Below the pieces are notes generated by a model, which had not been told where the DNA came from, did no database searches, and saw nothing but the letters and a program-made list of their open reading frames with translations. Below, one piece after another: positions 15,722-24,838 of a stretch of 37,788 nucleotides of DNA. Source of the DNA: a bacterium (GTDB lineage: Bacteria; T1Sed10-126); the NCBI GenBank assembly GCA_003554945.1, contig PWHN01000087.1, positions 1 to 37,788 of the forward strand, given 5' to 3'. Position 1 is the first letter of the stretch. Every line of letters starts with the position of its first letter. Both the position numbers and the translations under genes were made by a program.

Positions 15722-17584
15722 ATGCCTCTTAAACAACTCAAACGTAACCAGCCCGGATTTCCGGCCTGGGAGACTGTTAAAAACTATAGTCTTGATAAGC
15801 TTAAAGATGATTTTTTGGCCGGGCTTACTGTATCTCTGCTGGCCATCCCACAAAAGATAGCCTACGCGATCATTGCCGGTTTACCACCCGTTCACGGTAT
15901 TTATGCCGGCGGTGCCGGTGCGGCCTTTGGTTCTATTTTTGGCGACTCGCCCTACCACATAACCGCTCCTTCGGGGACCTACGCAATTGTCGTCGGCGGT
16001 GTCTTGATTGGTGTCCGCCACCTGAATTATCCCCCGGTTCTTATCGCCATGTACCTTGCCTTTCTTGTCGGTTTAATACAAATCTCATTTGCTTTACTAA
16101 AAATAGGCAACTTATCACGTTTCGTCTCTCTGTCTGTAATTCATGGTTTTATCTGCGGTAGTGCTTTTGTCATAATTGGAGATCAAGTTGCCACTATTTT
16201 TGAGCTGGAAGCAGAAAAATCTCCTTTCTTTTTCTCGCGCTTTCTTGAATATTTAGTCGGTTTTATCTATTCTCCCCGTTTTCCCATCATACCGGTTACC
16301 CTGGCCGCTGGCGCTATCCTGGGGGTTGTTGTCTTAAAAAAAATCAATCAAAACTTACCGGCGATTTTATTAGTAGCCCTGGCCGGTTCAGCAATTTCCT
16401 ACTTTTTTGGACTGGACACCCAGGTTGAAGTGGTAGGAGACTTGACCTTCAGGTTACCTGATTTCCCACCTGAACCGGCAGGCACCGACCTGTTATCAGC
16501 ACTTTTTGCGCCGGCTCTTGCACTGGCCTTGCTGGGCTCCGTACAGGCTCTTTCCGTTGCCGGCAGCCTGGCCGAAGCGGCCGGCGAGGAGCTTGATGAA
16601 AACCAGGAACTTCTCGGGCAGGGGATGGCCAACATTGGCGCAGGTATTTTCAGGGGATTTCCCGTCTCAGGCTCTTTTACTAACTCTTTTTTAAATTACA
16701 ACGCCGGCGCTCGCACCCGTTTTGCCGGTGTAATCACTGGCATCAGCATGCTTGTCCTGGTGGCTCTCTTCGTTCCTATTCTCTATTACATACCCCAGCC
16801 CCTGCTGGCCGGCTTAATCGTTGTGATCGCCTATCACATCCCTGATTGGAAACGTATCCATCAGATGCTAACTACAACCCGGCGGGATCGTATCGTCTTC
16901 GCCGGCACTATTCTCTCGGTTCTCCTGCTACAACTTGATCAGGCCATTTACCTGGGCATAGTTGTTTCTCTCATGCTTCACATGCGTAAGGCTACCCGCC
17001 CTGACATGAAAGAATTTATTATCGGCCAGGACGGTTCGCTCAAAACAATCCACGCTTCTACCGAACGTATTTATCCACAAATTGCCTTTGTAGACATAAC
17101 CGGCGAGGCCTTCTTTGGTTCCGCGCAGCCAATTAAATCTCGTGTGAAAAATTTATGCGAGGATTCGCCCGAGTTACGAGTTATAATTCTACGCTTAAAA
17201 AATGCGATGAATCTTGATTTGACCGCGGCTCAGGCCCTGAAAGACCTGGCTCGCTTCCTGCGCAGTAGCAACCGAACACTAATGGTCTGCGGCGCAACAC
17301 CACACATACGAAAAATCCTTGATGAATCCAGCGCCACTGAAGTGATCGGACGAGATAAGATTTTTATCGCCCAAAAAACTCTTCATCAGTCAACCAAACA
17401 GGCCATGGAAAGAGCACGCGAACATATTGATGAAGTGCTGGAGGGTGACGTATCCCGCTGTGATGAGGATCCCACCTTAACCTATACCATGGCAGAGGAA
17501 CGTGACGAAAAGGAGTCAAATATGACGGGACAAATAAGAGAGGAAAAAACGGGACATCATTCTAATTATGACGCCGAAGGTTAG
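15722..17584 (+). CDS. SulP-family anion transporter with STAS domain
   Basis: Inner-membrane carrier of the SLC26/SulP family; members move sulfate, bicarbonate or other anions, and the substrate cannot be fixed from sequence. The 620 residues contain about 12 hydrophobic segments between 30 and 425, with family motifs LLAIPQKIAYAIIAGLPPVHGIYAG, HITAPSGTYAIVVGG and GIFRGFPVSGSFTNSFLNYNAGARTR. A cytoplasmic STAS domain lies at about 455-555 (QIAFVDITGEAFFGSAQPIK, then IILRLKNAMNLDLTAAQALK). An 80-residue charged tail follows. The ATG at 15722 has only a weak SD. It is a single-gene unit, convergent with the next gene with only 17 bases between the stops. No carbonic anhydrase or sulfate-assimilation gene is nearby. 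Confidence 0.92.
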   Translation: MPLKQLKRNQPGFPAWETVKNYSLDKLKDDFLAGLTVSLLAIPQKIAYAIIAGLPPVHGIYAGGAGAAFGSIFGDSPYHITAPSGTYAIVVGGVLIGVRHLNYPPVLIAMYLAFLVGLIQISFALLKIGNLSRFVSLSVIHGFICGSAFVIIGDQVATIFELEAEKSPFFFSRFLEYLVGFIYSPRFPIIPVTLAAGAILGVVVLKKINQNLPAILLVALAGSAISYFFGLDTQVEVVGDLTFRLPDFPPEPAGTDLLSALFAPALALALLGSVQALSVAGSLAEAAGEELDENQELLGQGMANIGAGIFRGFPVSGSFTNSFLNYNAGARTRFAGVITGISMLVLVALFVPILYYIPQPLLAGLIVVIAYHIPDWKRIHQMLTTTRRDRIVFAGTILSVLLLQLDQAIYLGIVVSLMLHMRKATRPDMKEFIIGQDGSLKTIHASTERIYPQIAFVDITGEAFFGSAQPIKSRVKNLCEDSPELRVIILRLKNAMNLDLTAAQALKDLARFLRSSNRTLMVCGATPHIRKILDESSATEVIGRDKIFIAQKTLHQSTKQAMERAREHIDEVLEGDVSRCDEDPTLTYTMAEERDEKESNMTGQIREEKTGHHSNYDAEG

Positions 17585-17601
17585 TCGTGATTATAAAAAT
17601 A

Positions 17602-18363
17602 TTAAACCAGTAAATTCATCGCCGCCTCGGGGGACTGATTGATTGAGTCTGGATTAAATATTTGTGAGAGATTTATACCGCTGTTTTCTACCCCCGTTGT
17701 GCCTTCGGAAACTTCTTCCGGGTCTTCTCCCCCGTCCTCAAGTCCGCCGCGCTGGCTGGCAAAATCTTCTATCGTTTGAGGTCCTCCTGCTCCCTCCGCC
17801 TCTTCTTCCTGCTCTTCCTGTTGTTTTTCCATCCGGGCCTGCATCTTTGTCTGATTCGCCTGCTGCGCGATGCGGTGGTCTGCGGGCGACGGGTCGGCGG
17901 GAGCCAGCGCTGCCTGTCTAACCTCCCGCATCTTTTGAACAGTTTCCTCCGGGTCGCCCTCTTCACTTGTATCAAGCGATACCGAACCCGCCACGGCGTA
18001 GCGCTGGCCATCCGGCCCTTCGACATATTCGTAAGTAGGACCACCGCGAACGTGACGCCCACCGGCGGCAACGTGCGCTTGCTCGTGCTCCCTTACCTGC
18101 CTATCAATCTGTTCCAATTCCCTAACTTCTTGCTCCTCTTCTTCCGTTAACTCACGCGGGCCTTCTTCGCTTACTTCTTCATTAGCCACATTCTGTTCTT
18201 GCCCGGTTTCACCCCGGCCAGTCTCCGATATGACATCATCTCCTAAAATCTGTTCCGGCTCCGCGGCAGAATCATCCCCTCCGATATTATTACCCTGCAC
18301 AGCGATGGCTGAAGAATAGTCGCTTGTAGGAAGATTAGCCGTAACCGCGGATTGAATTTGCAC
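17602..18363 (-). CDS. SprA-related putative metalloprotease
   Basis: 253 residues. The recognisable part is residues about 85-165: QVREHEQAHVAAGGRHVRGG, PTYEYVEGPDGQRYAVAGSV, DPEETVQKMREVRQAALAP and DPSPADHRIAQQANQTK. This is the SprA-related family (CJM1_0395-type), annotated as putative metalloprotease because of the HEQAH zinc-like motif; activity and substrate are not established. The flanks are low complexity, acidic and Gln-rich, and there is no obvious signal peptide. The start is GTG at 18363 behind AAGGATGG. Its own good promoter lies at 18423-18451. Confidence 0.85.
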   Translation of the reverse strand: MQIQSAVTANLPTSDYSSAIAVQGNNIGGDDSAAEPEQILGDDVISETGRGETGQEQNVANEEVSEEGPRELTEEEEQEVRELEQIDRQVREHEQAHVAAGGRHVRGGPTYEYVEGPDGQRYAVAGSVSLDTSEEGDPEETVQKMREVRQAALAPADPSPADHRIAQQANQTKMQARMEKQQEEQEEEAEGAGGPQTIEDFASQRGGLEDGGEDPEEVSEGTTGVENSGINLSQIFNPDSINQSPEAAMNLLV

Positions 18364-18388
18364 TTTAACCCATCCTTGAGTAAATTAA

Positions 18389-18403
18389 TGACAATCCATG
18401 TCA
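18389..18403. promoter_or_regulatory. Small inverted repeat in the leader of the SprA-type gene
   Basis: TGACA and TGTCA flank a 5-base spacer within the 5' leader, between the promoter and the GTG start. It could be an operator, but five-base arms are common by chance. Confidence 0.25.
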
Positions 18404-18422
18404 CTTTACTTATTTCACCTAT

Positions 18423-18451
18423 AATATAATACATCCGCAACTGAATTTCAA
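18423..18451 (-). promoter_or_regulatory. Promoter of the SprA-type gene
   Basis: On the minus strand TTGAAA (18446-18451) and TATATT (18423-18428) each match the sigma-70 consensus at five of six positions with a 17-base spacer. Transcription would begin near 18416, giving a leader of about 53 bases. Confidence 0.65.
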
Positions 18452-18721
18452 CTTTTTTTTGATCTTTACTAATGTTTTGTGGTTACCCGTTTTTAGGATC
18501 GCGCACTCAATCGAGCATACAGGGAGCTACCTGCAGGTGTTTTTCGGAATAGCGTAAATTCACTCCTCCTCACACCACCGATTGGGAGCGCGGTAGAATA
18601 AGAAAATAAGATATAGACTATCTTGCTTAACAAACGCCAAACTTTAGTAATCTTCAGAATTTGTAGATAAAAAACGGATTAAGTCAAAATAATTATTGGT
18701 TGGTTTTTGCCCCTATACATC
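18452..18721. other. Middle of the divergent intergenic region
   Basis: About 270 bases between the divergent promoters hold no coding frame and no repeat that I recognise. It is A/T-rich after 18600. Confidence 0.4.
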
Positions 18722-18751
18722 TTGACTCCACCACCTCTTTACACGTAGACT
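18722..18751 (+). promoter_or_regulatory. Candidate promoter of the glutamate dehydrogenase gene
   Basis: TTGACT (18722-18727) and TAGACT (18746-18751) are 18 bases apart. Transcription near 18758 gives a leader of about 40 bases to the ATG at 18800, and would leave the GTG at 18761 almost without a leader, favouring the ATG. Confidence 0.45.
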
Positions 18752-18799
18752 TGTTTTTAGGTGAAAGTAAAATCAAATTTTCCCCTGGAGGCAGAACAC

Positions 18800-21700
18800 A
18801 TGGAAAATATTGAAGTTTTCCCCCTTCACTCAGACGACAAACCCACCGGCAGCCGTCCTTTGCTCAACCAAGTTGAAAAAATTCTCGAAAATAAATATTC
18901 CGAATACCCGTTCAAACATCTCAATCTGTTGAAAGAATCTGCCTTTAAGCATCTGTCCCGGGAATTTTTGCAGCATTACTCCGCCGGTGATTTTGTCAAT
19001 CTACTCGATTTCATACGTTCTGAAATCACTGCTTACGCGGCCGATCCTTCCGACCGGTTAAAGATAATAAACCCTGATATCGAAGATACACAGTTAACCT
19101 CGTCCTATACAATCCTGAATCTTGTCTGCCCAAACCTGCCCTTCGTAATCGACTCAATACATGGAAATCTCGCCCGCGAAAAAGTTGAAGTACAAACTTT
19201 ATTTTACGAGAGTTTTGATTACACCTATGAAAACGATCAGTTGACTGAGCTGGTTCCATCGGAGGACGAAGATGCGCTTCTGCTCGTTCACGTCCAGCTT
19301 AATCGATTAAACAAAGATGAAATTCGGGAACTTGAGCGTCTGATACAGGAAATACTAACTGACATCAGGCTGGCTGTTTCTGACTTTGAATCGATGATAG
19401 AGAACGCTGAAATTGTCTCTGACAAGCTTTCTTCATACCGAGAAATTTTACCCGATCAAGAAGAACTTCTACTTGAAGCCAAACGTTTAATCAATTATCT
19501 TGTCGATGAAAATTTTGTTTTCCTCGGTTACCGGGAATATGGGCTTGAGTGTGATGAAAACGGTTGCGAACTTCTAAAAACTGTTGGCCAGAGCAACCTT
19601 GGTATTCTGCAAACCGACCGGTTTAAAGACTATCCGGATCAAATACCTGTTACTAAACTGGATTATCGCGTCCAGGAGCGTGTTACCTCGCGCATGATCC
19701 TCACTGTTAAAAAAACAGAAGTGGAAAGCCTGGTTTACCGTCGCGAGCAACTTGACCATGTAACTGTTAAAAACCTTGATTCGGACGGGGAGATAATCGG
19801 AGAATTCCAATTTGTCGGTCTTTTTACAGATCGTGTGCTCAACGAACCGGCGGTCAATATACCGCTGCTTCGCAAGAAATTTCAGGACATGGTTCAGCGT
19901 GAGAAAATAAGCCGACACACAAGTCTCTACAGAGATTTTTACAACATTTTTAACAATATGCCAAAACATGTGCTTTTTTCTTCCTCGATGGATGAGCTCA
20001 GCGACGACATCCATGCCGTGATCGAAGCTTACGGTGAAACTGGGTTTAAGCTGCGCGCTCGTCCCGACGCCTATCGACAGGGATTAACCATCATGATCAT
20101 TATCCCACGGGAGAGATACAGTGAACAGGTTAGCTCTCAAATAGAGTCTGAATTACAGACTGAATTTGAACCCGCCGCTCTCGATTACAGGGTTGCTTTT
20201 GGTGAGTCTGATTTTGTCCAGTTACACTATTATCTGCACACCGACCGGCGGAGTCCAAAAACTTGCAGTTTTGAGGAACTTGAAGAAAAACTGCGCACAC
20301 AAATCCGTTCCTGGAAGGATCGACTCATCGAACTGCTAAAGAATAAGTATGAACCACAGCAGAGAAGCTTACTGATCGAAAAATACGGCAGTGCTTTCCC
20401 TGATGAATACAAAGCTCTTATCTCACCCCATTTCGCTTTAAAAGATATCGTCAACGTCGAAAAATTACTCGACGGAGAGACTCCATCACCACAAATTGAT
20501 CTACTCCCAAACGAAAAGGATGAAAATACAAGCCGCCTGATTTTCTACAGCAACAGACATATTAAACTCAACGAAATAATGCCTCTACTCTCCAATCACG
20601 GCCTTCAAATTATGGAACAATCGACCTTCCAGCTAAAAGTTAACGGCGAGCGCCTCTACCTCTATCTATTCATAATTGAGGAACCCCCCCAATCTCCTGT
20701 TTCTTTCGAACGCCGGCGCCAACTGCTCATCGAAAGTATAGACGGGGTTTACCGCGGCTACTACCGCGATGATATCGTTAACGAACTTGTCGCCCGCCGT
20801 GGGCTTGCTCCCCGGGCCGTCAACCTTTTTCGACTCTATAAAAACTATTTTCACCAGATAAACCCTACCGTTAAACTGGAATCTATTAACCGCACACTTG
20901 TTAAATTCCTACACATATCTGAACTTCTCTTTCGGTATTTTGAAATAAAATTTGATCCCGATGAACCTGATGACCACCGAAAACAGGAACTTAAAGCACA
21001 GGAAAAATCCATCTTGAAACTGCTGGAGAATATAGAAGATCGCAACGATGATTATATTCTTCGCTCACTGCTCAACTTGATCAAATCGACAGTACGCACC
21101 AACTACTACCAGGAAAACTGCAGTAAACCCTATATCAGTATTAAAATTGAAAGTGCTAAAGTACAGGATATGCCCGATCCTCGCCCGCTTTACGAGTTTT
21201 ATGTCTATTCCACTGAAATGGAAGCCATTCATCTTAGGCACGACAAAATTGCCCGGGGGGGGATTCGCTGGAGTGACCGGCGGGACGATTATCGGACCGA
21301 GGTCCTCGATCTCGTAAAAACCCAAAAAGTTAAAAATTCGCTAATAGTCCCGGGCGGCGCCAAGGGCGGTTTTATTATCAAGCAGGAACACATTGAGGAC
21401 GAAAAATCTTTGGCGGAACAGGCTCGTCAAAAATACAAAAATTTTATGCGTGGAATGCTTGATTTGACCGACAATCTTGTCGATGAGGAGCCGGTAGCCC
21501 CGGAAGACGTTGTCTGCTACGATGACCCCGATCCTTACCTTGTTGTCGCCGCTGACAAGGGCACCGCTCAGTTCTCCGACCTTGCTAATTCTGTTTCACA
21601 AGACTACGGGTTCTGGCTTGACGACGCTTTCGCCACCGGTGGTGAAACGGGCTACAACCATAAAGAACAGGGTATCACTGCGAAAGGTACCTGGGTCTGC

Positions 21701-23614
21701 GTCGAACGCCATTTTCAAGAACTCGGGAAAGATATTGAACAGCCTTTCTCTGTTGCGGGAATTGGAGATATGAGTGGTGATGTGTTTGGAAACGGTATGC
21801 TGCTCTCCGACAAAATTAGGCTTCTCGGGTCCTTCAATCACCGGTTCATATTCCTTGACCCCGGTCCCGATCCCGACACCTCGTTTGAGGAACGAAAACG
21901 ACTTTATGCAGAGGAAGCCGACTGGGACAAATACGATAAATCTTTGATTAGCGACGGCGGCGGTGTTTTCAGACGCGACGTCCGCACGATAGATCTACCA
22001 GAGAAAAGCCGCCAGATGCTGAATATAGAAACTGACGAACCAACGCCGGAGGAAGTCATTAAAGCCCTTTTGAAGCTTGACGTAGATCTTCTTTTTAACG
22101 GCGGGATTGGAACTTACATCAAGGCTTCCGGGGAGGCCCATTCGGACGCCGGCGACCCAACTAACGATAACTGCCGGGTTGATGCCGATCAAGTGAATGC
22201 CGACGTTATTGGCGAGGGGGGGAACCTGGGCATAACGCAGAGGGGACGGATCGAACTGGCACGCAATGGCATCCGCCTCAATACTGACGCAATTGACAAC
22301 AGCGGTGGCGTCGATATGTCCGACCACGAGGTGAATATCAAAATTTTACTCCAGGAAAGTATCCGACGAAACGAACTTGACCCCGCACAGAGGGTCGATG
22401 TACTTAAAAGCCTGGATGAACTGCTCGTTGATTTTGTCACTGCCAACAATTACTCCCAGTCGGGGGCGATTAGTCTAGAAACGCACAACTCTGAGCTACG
22501 GCTCGATGACTACAGACACCTCCTGAAACAGCTCGAAAGGGATGTTAAGCTGGATCGTGAGGTAGAAGACCTACCTTACGAAAGTGAAATGCTGGAACGG
22601 CTTCAGGCGGGCCGGGGTATGGTAAGACCTGAAATAGCTGTCATGCTCAGTTATGCAAAAATGGCCCTGCGGCAGCACCTGTCTGCCGAAGATTGGTCTG
22701 AAGACTGGCTCATAAAGCCCTTCCTGCACAGCTATTTCCCGGATAAGCTGGTTGAGGAATTCCCGCAGGGAATGAACAACCACCCGCTAAAAAAAGAAAT
22801 TGCCTTAACTGAGCTGGTGAATCATCTCGTTGACACCTGCGGGCTTACCTTTTTCTTCCGATTGAGCGAGGAAACCGGGGCTGAAATTACTGAATTAACA
22901 CGCTGGTTTCTTGTCAGTGAAAGACTCACCGGCGCTTCTCACCTTTTCTCGACTCTCAGCCAACTGGAAGAAGAGTTAGAAGCTGAAATATTTTATCAAA
23001 CCTGGTGGAAAATACTCGTCCGACTTGATACTGTAGCTGGCTGGCTCCACAACAGTTTCCACCGCCATTATTCGCCGGCCGAATTTGAACAGATGGCCGC
23101 ACCACAGCTTGAAAAACAGCGGCGGAAGATTCATTCTCAGCTCTCCGGTTCACGTCTACAAAGAATCAACGAAAAAAAAGAGCGCTGGAAAAAACTCGGT
23201 GCAGATGAAACTTTTGTTACCACCTTAGCTGATCTCTACTACTTAATTCCTGACCTGGATGTGATTTTTCTGGCCAACCAGGAGGAAAAACCTGTCGATG
23301 AGATCGCTCAATTTTATTTTGAGCTCGGCTCTCTACTTAATATTGACTGGATTCTGGGCCGGTTGATTCACCAGCGTTCTCACGACCACTGGGAGGAAAT
23401 GGCGATTAGCTCACTTACTCGTGAAATCAATTTTATTCATCGAGATATAGCCCGTACATTGCTGGAAAATTCTACCTCCATTGAAGACTTCCACTCAGAA
23501 AATGAAAATCCGATATCCTGCTTGAATTCTATCCAGGAGGATTTGGAAAATACACGTGAATTTAACTTCGCCGGCTATCAATTCTACGTCCAGCGACTGC
23601 GTCAATTAAAGTAG
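18800..23614 (+). CDS. Large NAD-specific glutamate dehydrogenase (GDH-180 type)
   Basis: Catalyses oxidative deamination of L-glutamate to 2-oxoglutarate and ammonia with NAD. 1604 residues, the size of the Streptomyces/Pseudomonas 180-kDa class (Bac_GDH). A long N-terminal regulatory region containing ACT-like segments (residues about 90-130, LVCPNLPFVIDSIHGNLARE) precedes the catalytic core. The core has KIARGGIRWSDRRDDYRTEV and IVPGGAKGGF near residues 815-855, TDNLVDEEPVAPEDVVCYDD, the dinucleotide-binding GIGDMSGDVFGNGMLLSDK near 986, and ADVIGEGGNLGITQRGRIE near 1135. The start is the ATG behind GGAGG (18787-18791); the frame is open upstream to a GTG at 18761. It stands alone and has its own candidate promoter. 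A GDH of this type suggests growth on amino acids. Confidence 0.96.
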   Translation: MENIEVFPLHSDDKPTGSRPLLNQVEKILENKYSEYPFKHLNLLKESAFKHLSREFLQHYSAGDFVNLLDFIRSEITAYAADPSDRLKIINPDIEDTQLTSSYTILNLVCPNLPFVIDSIHGNLAREKVEVQTLFYESFDYTYENDQLTELVPSEDEDALLLVHVQLNRLNKDEIRELERLIQEILTDIRLAVSDFESMIENAEIVSDKLSSYREILPDQEELLLEAKRLINYLVDENFVFLGYREYGLECDENGCELLKTVGQSNLGILQTDRFKDYPDQIPVTKLDYRVQERVTSRMILTVKKTEVESLVYRREQLDHVTVKNLDSDGEIIGEFQFVGLFTDRVLNEPAVNIPLLRKKFQDMVQREKISRHTSLYRDFYNIFNNMPKHVLFSSSMDELSDDIHAVIEAYGETGFKLRARPDAYRQGLTIMIIIPRERYSEQVSSQIESELQTEFEPAALDYRVAFGESDFVQLHYYLHTDRRSPKTCSFEELEEKLRTQIRSWKDRLIELLKNKYEPQQRSLLIEKYGSAFPDEYKALISPHFALKDIVNVEKLLDGETPSPQIDLLPNEKDENTSRLIFYSNRHIKLNEIMPLLSNHGLQIMEQSTFQLKVNGERLYLYLFIIEEPPQSPVSFERRRQLLIESIDGVYRGYYRDDIVNELVARRGLAPRAVNLFRLYKNYFHQINPTVKLESINRTLVKFLHISELLFRYFEIKFDPDEPDDHRKQELKAQEKSILKLLENIEDRNDDYILRSLLNLIKSTVRTNYYQENCSKPYISIKIESAKVQDMPDPRPLYEFYVYSTEMEAIHLRHDKIARGGIRWSDRRDDYRTEVLDLVKTQKVKNSLIVPGGAKGGFIIKQEHIEDEKSLAEQARQKYKNFMRGMLDLTDNLVDEEPVAPEDVVCYDDPDPYLVVAADKGTAQFSDLANSVSQDYGFWLDDAFATGGETGYNHKEQGITAKGTWVCVERHFQELGKDIEQPFSVAGIGDMSGDVFGNGMLLSDKIRLLGSFNHRFIFLDPGPDPDTSFEERKRLYAEEADWDKYDKSLISDGGGVFRRDVRTIDLPEKSRQMLNIETDEPTPEEVIKALLKLDVDLLFNGGIGTYIKASGEAHSDAGDPTNDNCRVDADQVNADVIGEGGNLGITQRGRIELARNGIRLNTDAIDNSGGVDMSDHEVNIKILLQESIRRNELDPAQRVDVLKSLDELLVDFVTANNYSQSGAISLETHNSELRLDDYRHLLKQLERDVKLDREVEDLPYESEMLERLQAGRGMVRPEIAVMLSYAKMALRQHLSAEDWSEDWLIKPFLHSYFPDKLVEEFPQGMNNHPLKKEIALTELVNHLVDTCGLTFFFRLSEETGAEITELTRWFLVSERLTGASHLFSTLSQLEEELEAEIFYQTWWKILVRLDTVAGWLHNSFHRHYSPAEFEQMAAPQLEKQRRKIHSQLSGSRLQRINEKKERWKKLGADETFVTTLADLYYLIPDLDVIFLANQEEKPVDEIAQFYFELGSLLNIDWILGRLIHQRSHDHWEEMAISSLTREINFIHRDIARTLLENSTSIEDFHSENENPISCLNSIQEDLENTREFNFAGYQFYVQRLRQLK

Positions 23615-23708
23615 ATGATGAGTCTCCACCAAAAACTCTCCCCTCGTCTTTACCGGGGCTGGAGCAAGTTCGGCATAACACAACTTGTCCCGGCAATCTA
23701 TCTTTTCG

Positions 23709-23741
23709 CCCCCCTTTGTTTTTCACCTTCAAGGGGGGAAA
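23709..23741. repeat. Pyrimidine-rich palindromic repeat unit
   Basis: CCCCCTTTGTTTTTCACC followed by TTCAAGGGGGGAAAG; a slightly degenerate copy of the unit at 15503-15540 and 24337-24374. It lies between the glutamate dehydrogenase and ferredoxin genes and could form a G/C-rich hairpin that ends transcription, but there is no T-tract. Confidence 0.55.
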
Positions 23742-23860
23742 GCTTTTCGGAGTAAGGATTTCGAAAGAGCCTTTTCCCTTTAATTTTCCGAGAAAAATAT
23801 ATAGACTTTAATTGAAGAGTTTGGCAAGATTTTGTGTAGATCTGACCTGGAGGAACGAAA

Positions 23861-24094
23861 ATGTCATATATCATAACTGACAAGTGTACAAAATGTGGGG
23901 CCTGCCTTGATGTATGCCCCGTCAAATGTATTTACTCTACTCCAGAAGACGACCAGTATTACGTTAATCCCGAGGAATGTATTGAGTGTGCAACCTGTGT
24001 GCCCGAGTGTCCCGTCAATGCTATTTTTAACTCCGTATTTGTCGAGCTTAACGCCGAATACGACTTTTCTAAAGCATCAAATAAAGCCGAATAA
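23861..24094 (+). CDS. 2[4Fe-4S] ferredoxin
   Basis: A 77-residue low-potential electron carrier. Two complete cluster motifs are present: CTKCGACLDVCPVKCIY (residues 9-25) and CIECATCVPECPVNAIF (about 40-56), each with C-x2-C-x2-C-x3-CP. The acidic tail of about 20 residues has no further Cys. GGAGG lies seven bases before the ATG. It is preceded and followed by repeat units, so it is probably monocistronic; no oxidoreductase partner is adjacent. Which enzymes it serves cannot be told. Confidence 0.95.
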   Translation: MSYIITDKCTKCGACLDVCPVKCIYSTPEDDQYYVNPEECIECATCVPECPVNAIFNSVFVELNAEYDFSKASNKAE

Positions 24095-24143
24095 ATTCCT
24101 CGCGATATCTGTTATACTTACTGTGTTTGAATTAATAATAAGT

Positions 24144-24185
24144 CCCATCTAAATCTTCCCCCTGAAGGGGGAAAATTTAGATGGG
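24144..24185. terminator. Strong 19-base-pair hairpin after the ferredoxin gene
   Basis: Arms CCCATCTAAAT-C-TTCCCCC and GGGGGAA-A-ATTTAGATGGG pair over 19 positions with one mismatch and a TGAA loop. It lies 50 bases after the ferredoxin stop. The lack of a T-run makes it an imperfect intrinsic terminator; it could instead protect the mRNA 3' end or be another mobile repeat. Confidence 0.5.
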
Positions 24186-24260
24186 GGAAAACGGGGTTTT
24201 AGAACCTTCTGAGGACTAAAATTTACCCAAAAAGTCTTTTTAGACTGCACTAAATAATAG

Positions 24261-24390
24261 TAACTACTCATTTATCCCCTCTCCCCTGGAGGGAGAGGGC
24301 CAGGGTGAGGGGGAAAAAGGTCTTAAAAACCGTTTTCACCCCCCTTTGTGTTTCCCCCCTTCAAGGGGGGAAAGATAAGGTGAGTAGTTA
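24261..24390. mobile_element. Second MITE-like composite element
   Basis: It is bounded by TAACTACTCA (24261-24270) and its inverse TGAGTAGTTA (24381-24390). Inside, the unit TCCCCTCTCCCCTGGAGGG...GGTGAGGGGG (24275-24313) is followed by TTTTCACCCCCC...CCCCTTCAAGGGGGGAAAG (24337-24374), in the same order and orientation as in 11696-11868. The terminal arms differ between the two copies. Confidence 0.55.
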
Positions 24391-24421
24391 CCAATAATAA
24401 CTGTCGAAAGGAGTTTTAATC

Positions 24422-24838
24422 GTGGAACCTTTTGAAATCGCGATAACAGTTTTTCTATTTTTAATCACTCTTGCCCTCTGGCTTTTAATTTTTCGCCTCT
24501 GGCTGGCTTCCCGTGAAATCGGACGCTTTTTTATGATGCTTACCGAAGAGGGACAACCGCTTCTCCGTGAAGCCGAACGTATTGTCCATAACCTTGAGAA
24601 AGTTAGCTCCGAAATTGAGGAAAAAGTCACTAAAACATCAGATGAAGTTGGACATTTGCTGAACACTGTTGAAAATAGCCGCGAACGACTTGAAAATATA
24701 ATTGACCGCTGGCGGCGCACATTATCGCCCGATAACTTTTCAGGAGCCGGCCTTGCTGGCATGGCACTTAGCCTGTTTAAGTATGTCTCTGATTTTCGAT
24801 CAAAAAACAGACAAAAGGAGGGAGATCAAGATGAGTAA
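24422..24838 (+). CDS. DUF948-like membrane protein
   Basis: 138 residues starting with GTG. Residues 5-28 form one membrane segment (EIAITVFLFLITLALWLLIF). The rest is a charged helical region with heptad-like patterns (LLREAERIVHNLEKVSSEIE, then VTKTSDEVGHLLNTVENSRE) that resembles DUF948 proteins, which are membrane-anchored coiled coils of unknown function. AAAGGAG is 10 bases upstream. The last eight bases overlap the next gene, so the two are coupled. DUF948/YtxH pairs are common in Firmicutes and other lineages, where they are tied to general stress or envelope functions without a known mechanism. Confidence 0.75.
   Translation: MEPFEIAITVFLFLITLALWLLIFRLWLASREIGRFFMMLTEEGQPLLREAERIVHNLEKVSSEIEEKVTKTSDEVGHLLNTVENSRERLENIIDRWRRTLSPDNFSGAGLAGMALSLFKYVSDFRSKNRQKEGDQDE

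Larger units (their letters stand above)
24095..24421. other. Repeat-filled gap between ferredoxin and DUF948-like genes
   Basis: This 327-base stretch has no gene. It contains the large hairpin at 24144-24185, a small palindrome (AAAACGGGGTTTT) at about 24188-24200, and the MITE-like composite at 24261-24390. The SD AAAGGAG for the next gene follows. Confidence 0.6.

Noticed and set aside
17664-18150. Open frames on the plus strand opposite the SprA-type gene
   Set aside because: Their translations are Leu/Arg/Cys-rich with no family features; they arise from the skewed Glu/Gln composition of the real minus-strand gene.
17602-18363. HEQAH in the SprA-type protein as proof of a zinc protease
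   Set aside because: The family is only predicted to be a metalloprotease; the motif alone does not establish activity, and no further ligand is identified.
19574-22449. Several minus-strand frames of 65-146 codons inside the glutamate dehydrogenase gene
   Set aside because: All lie antisense within a gene with strong family motifs from end to end and lack their own SD or recognisable features.
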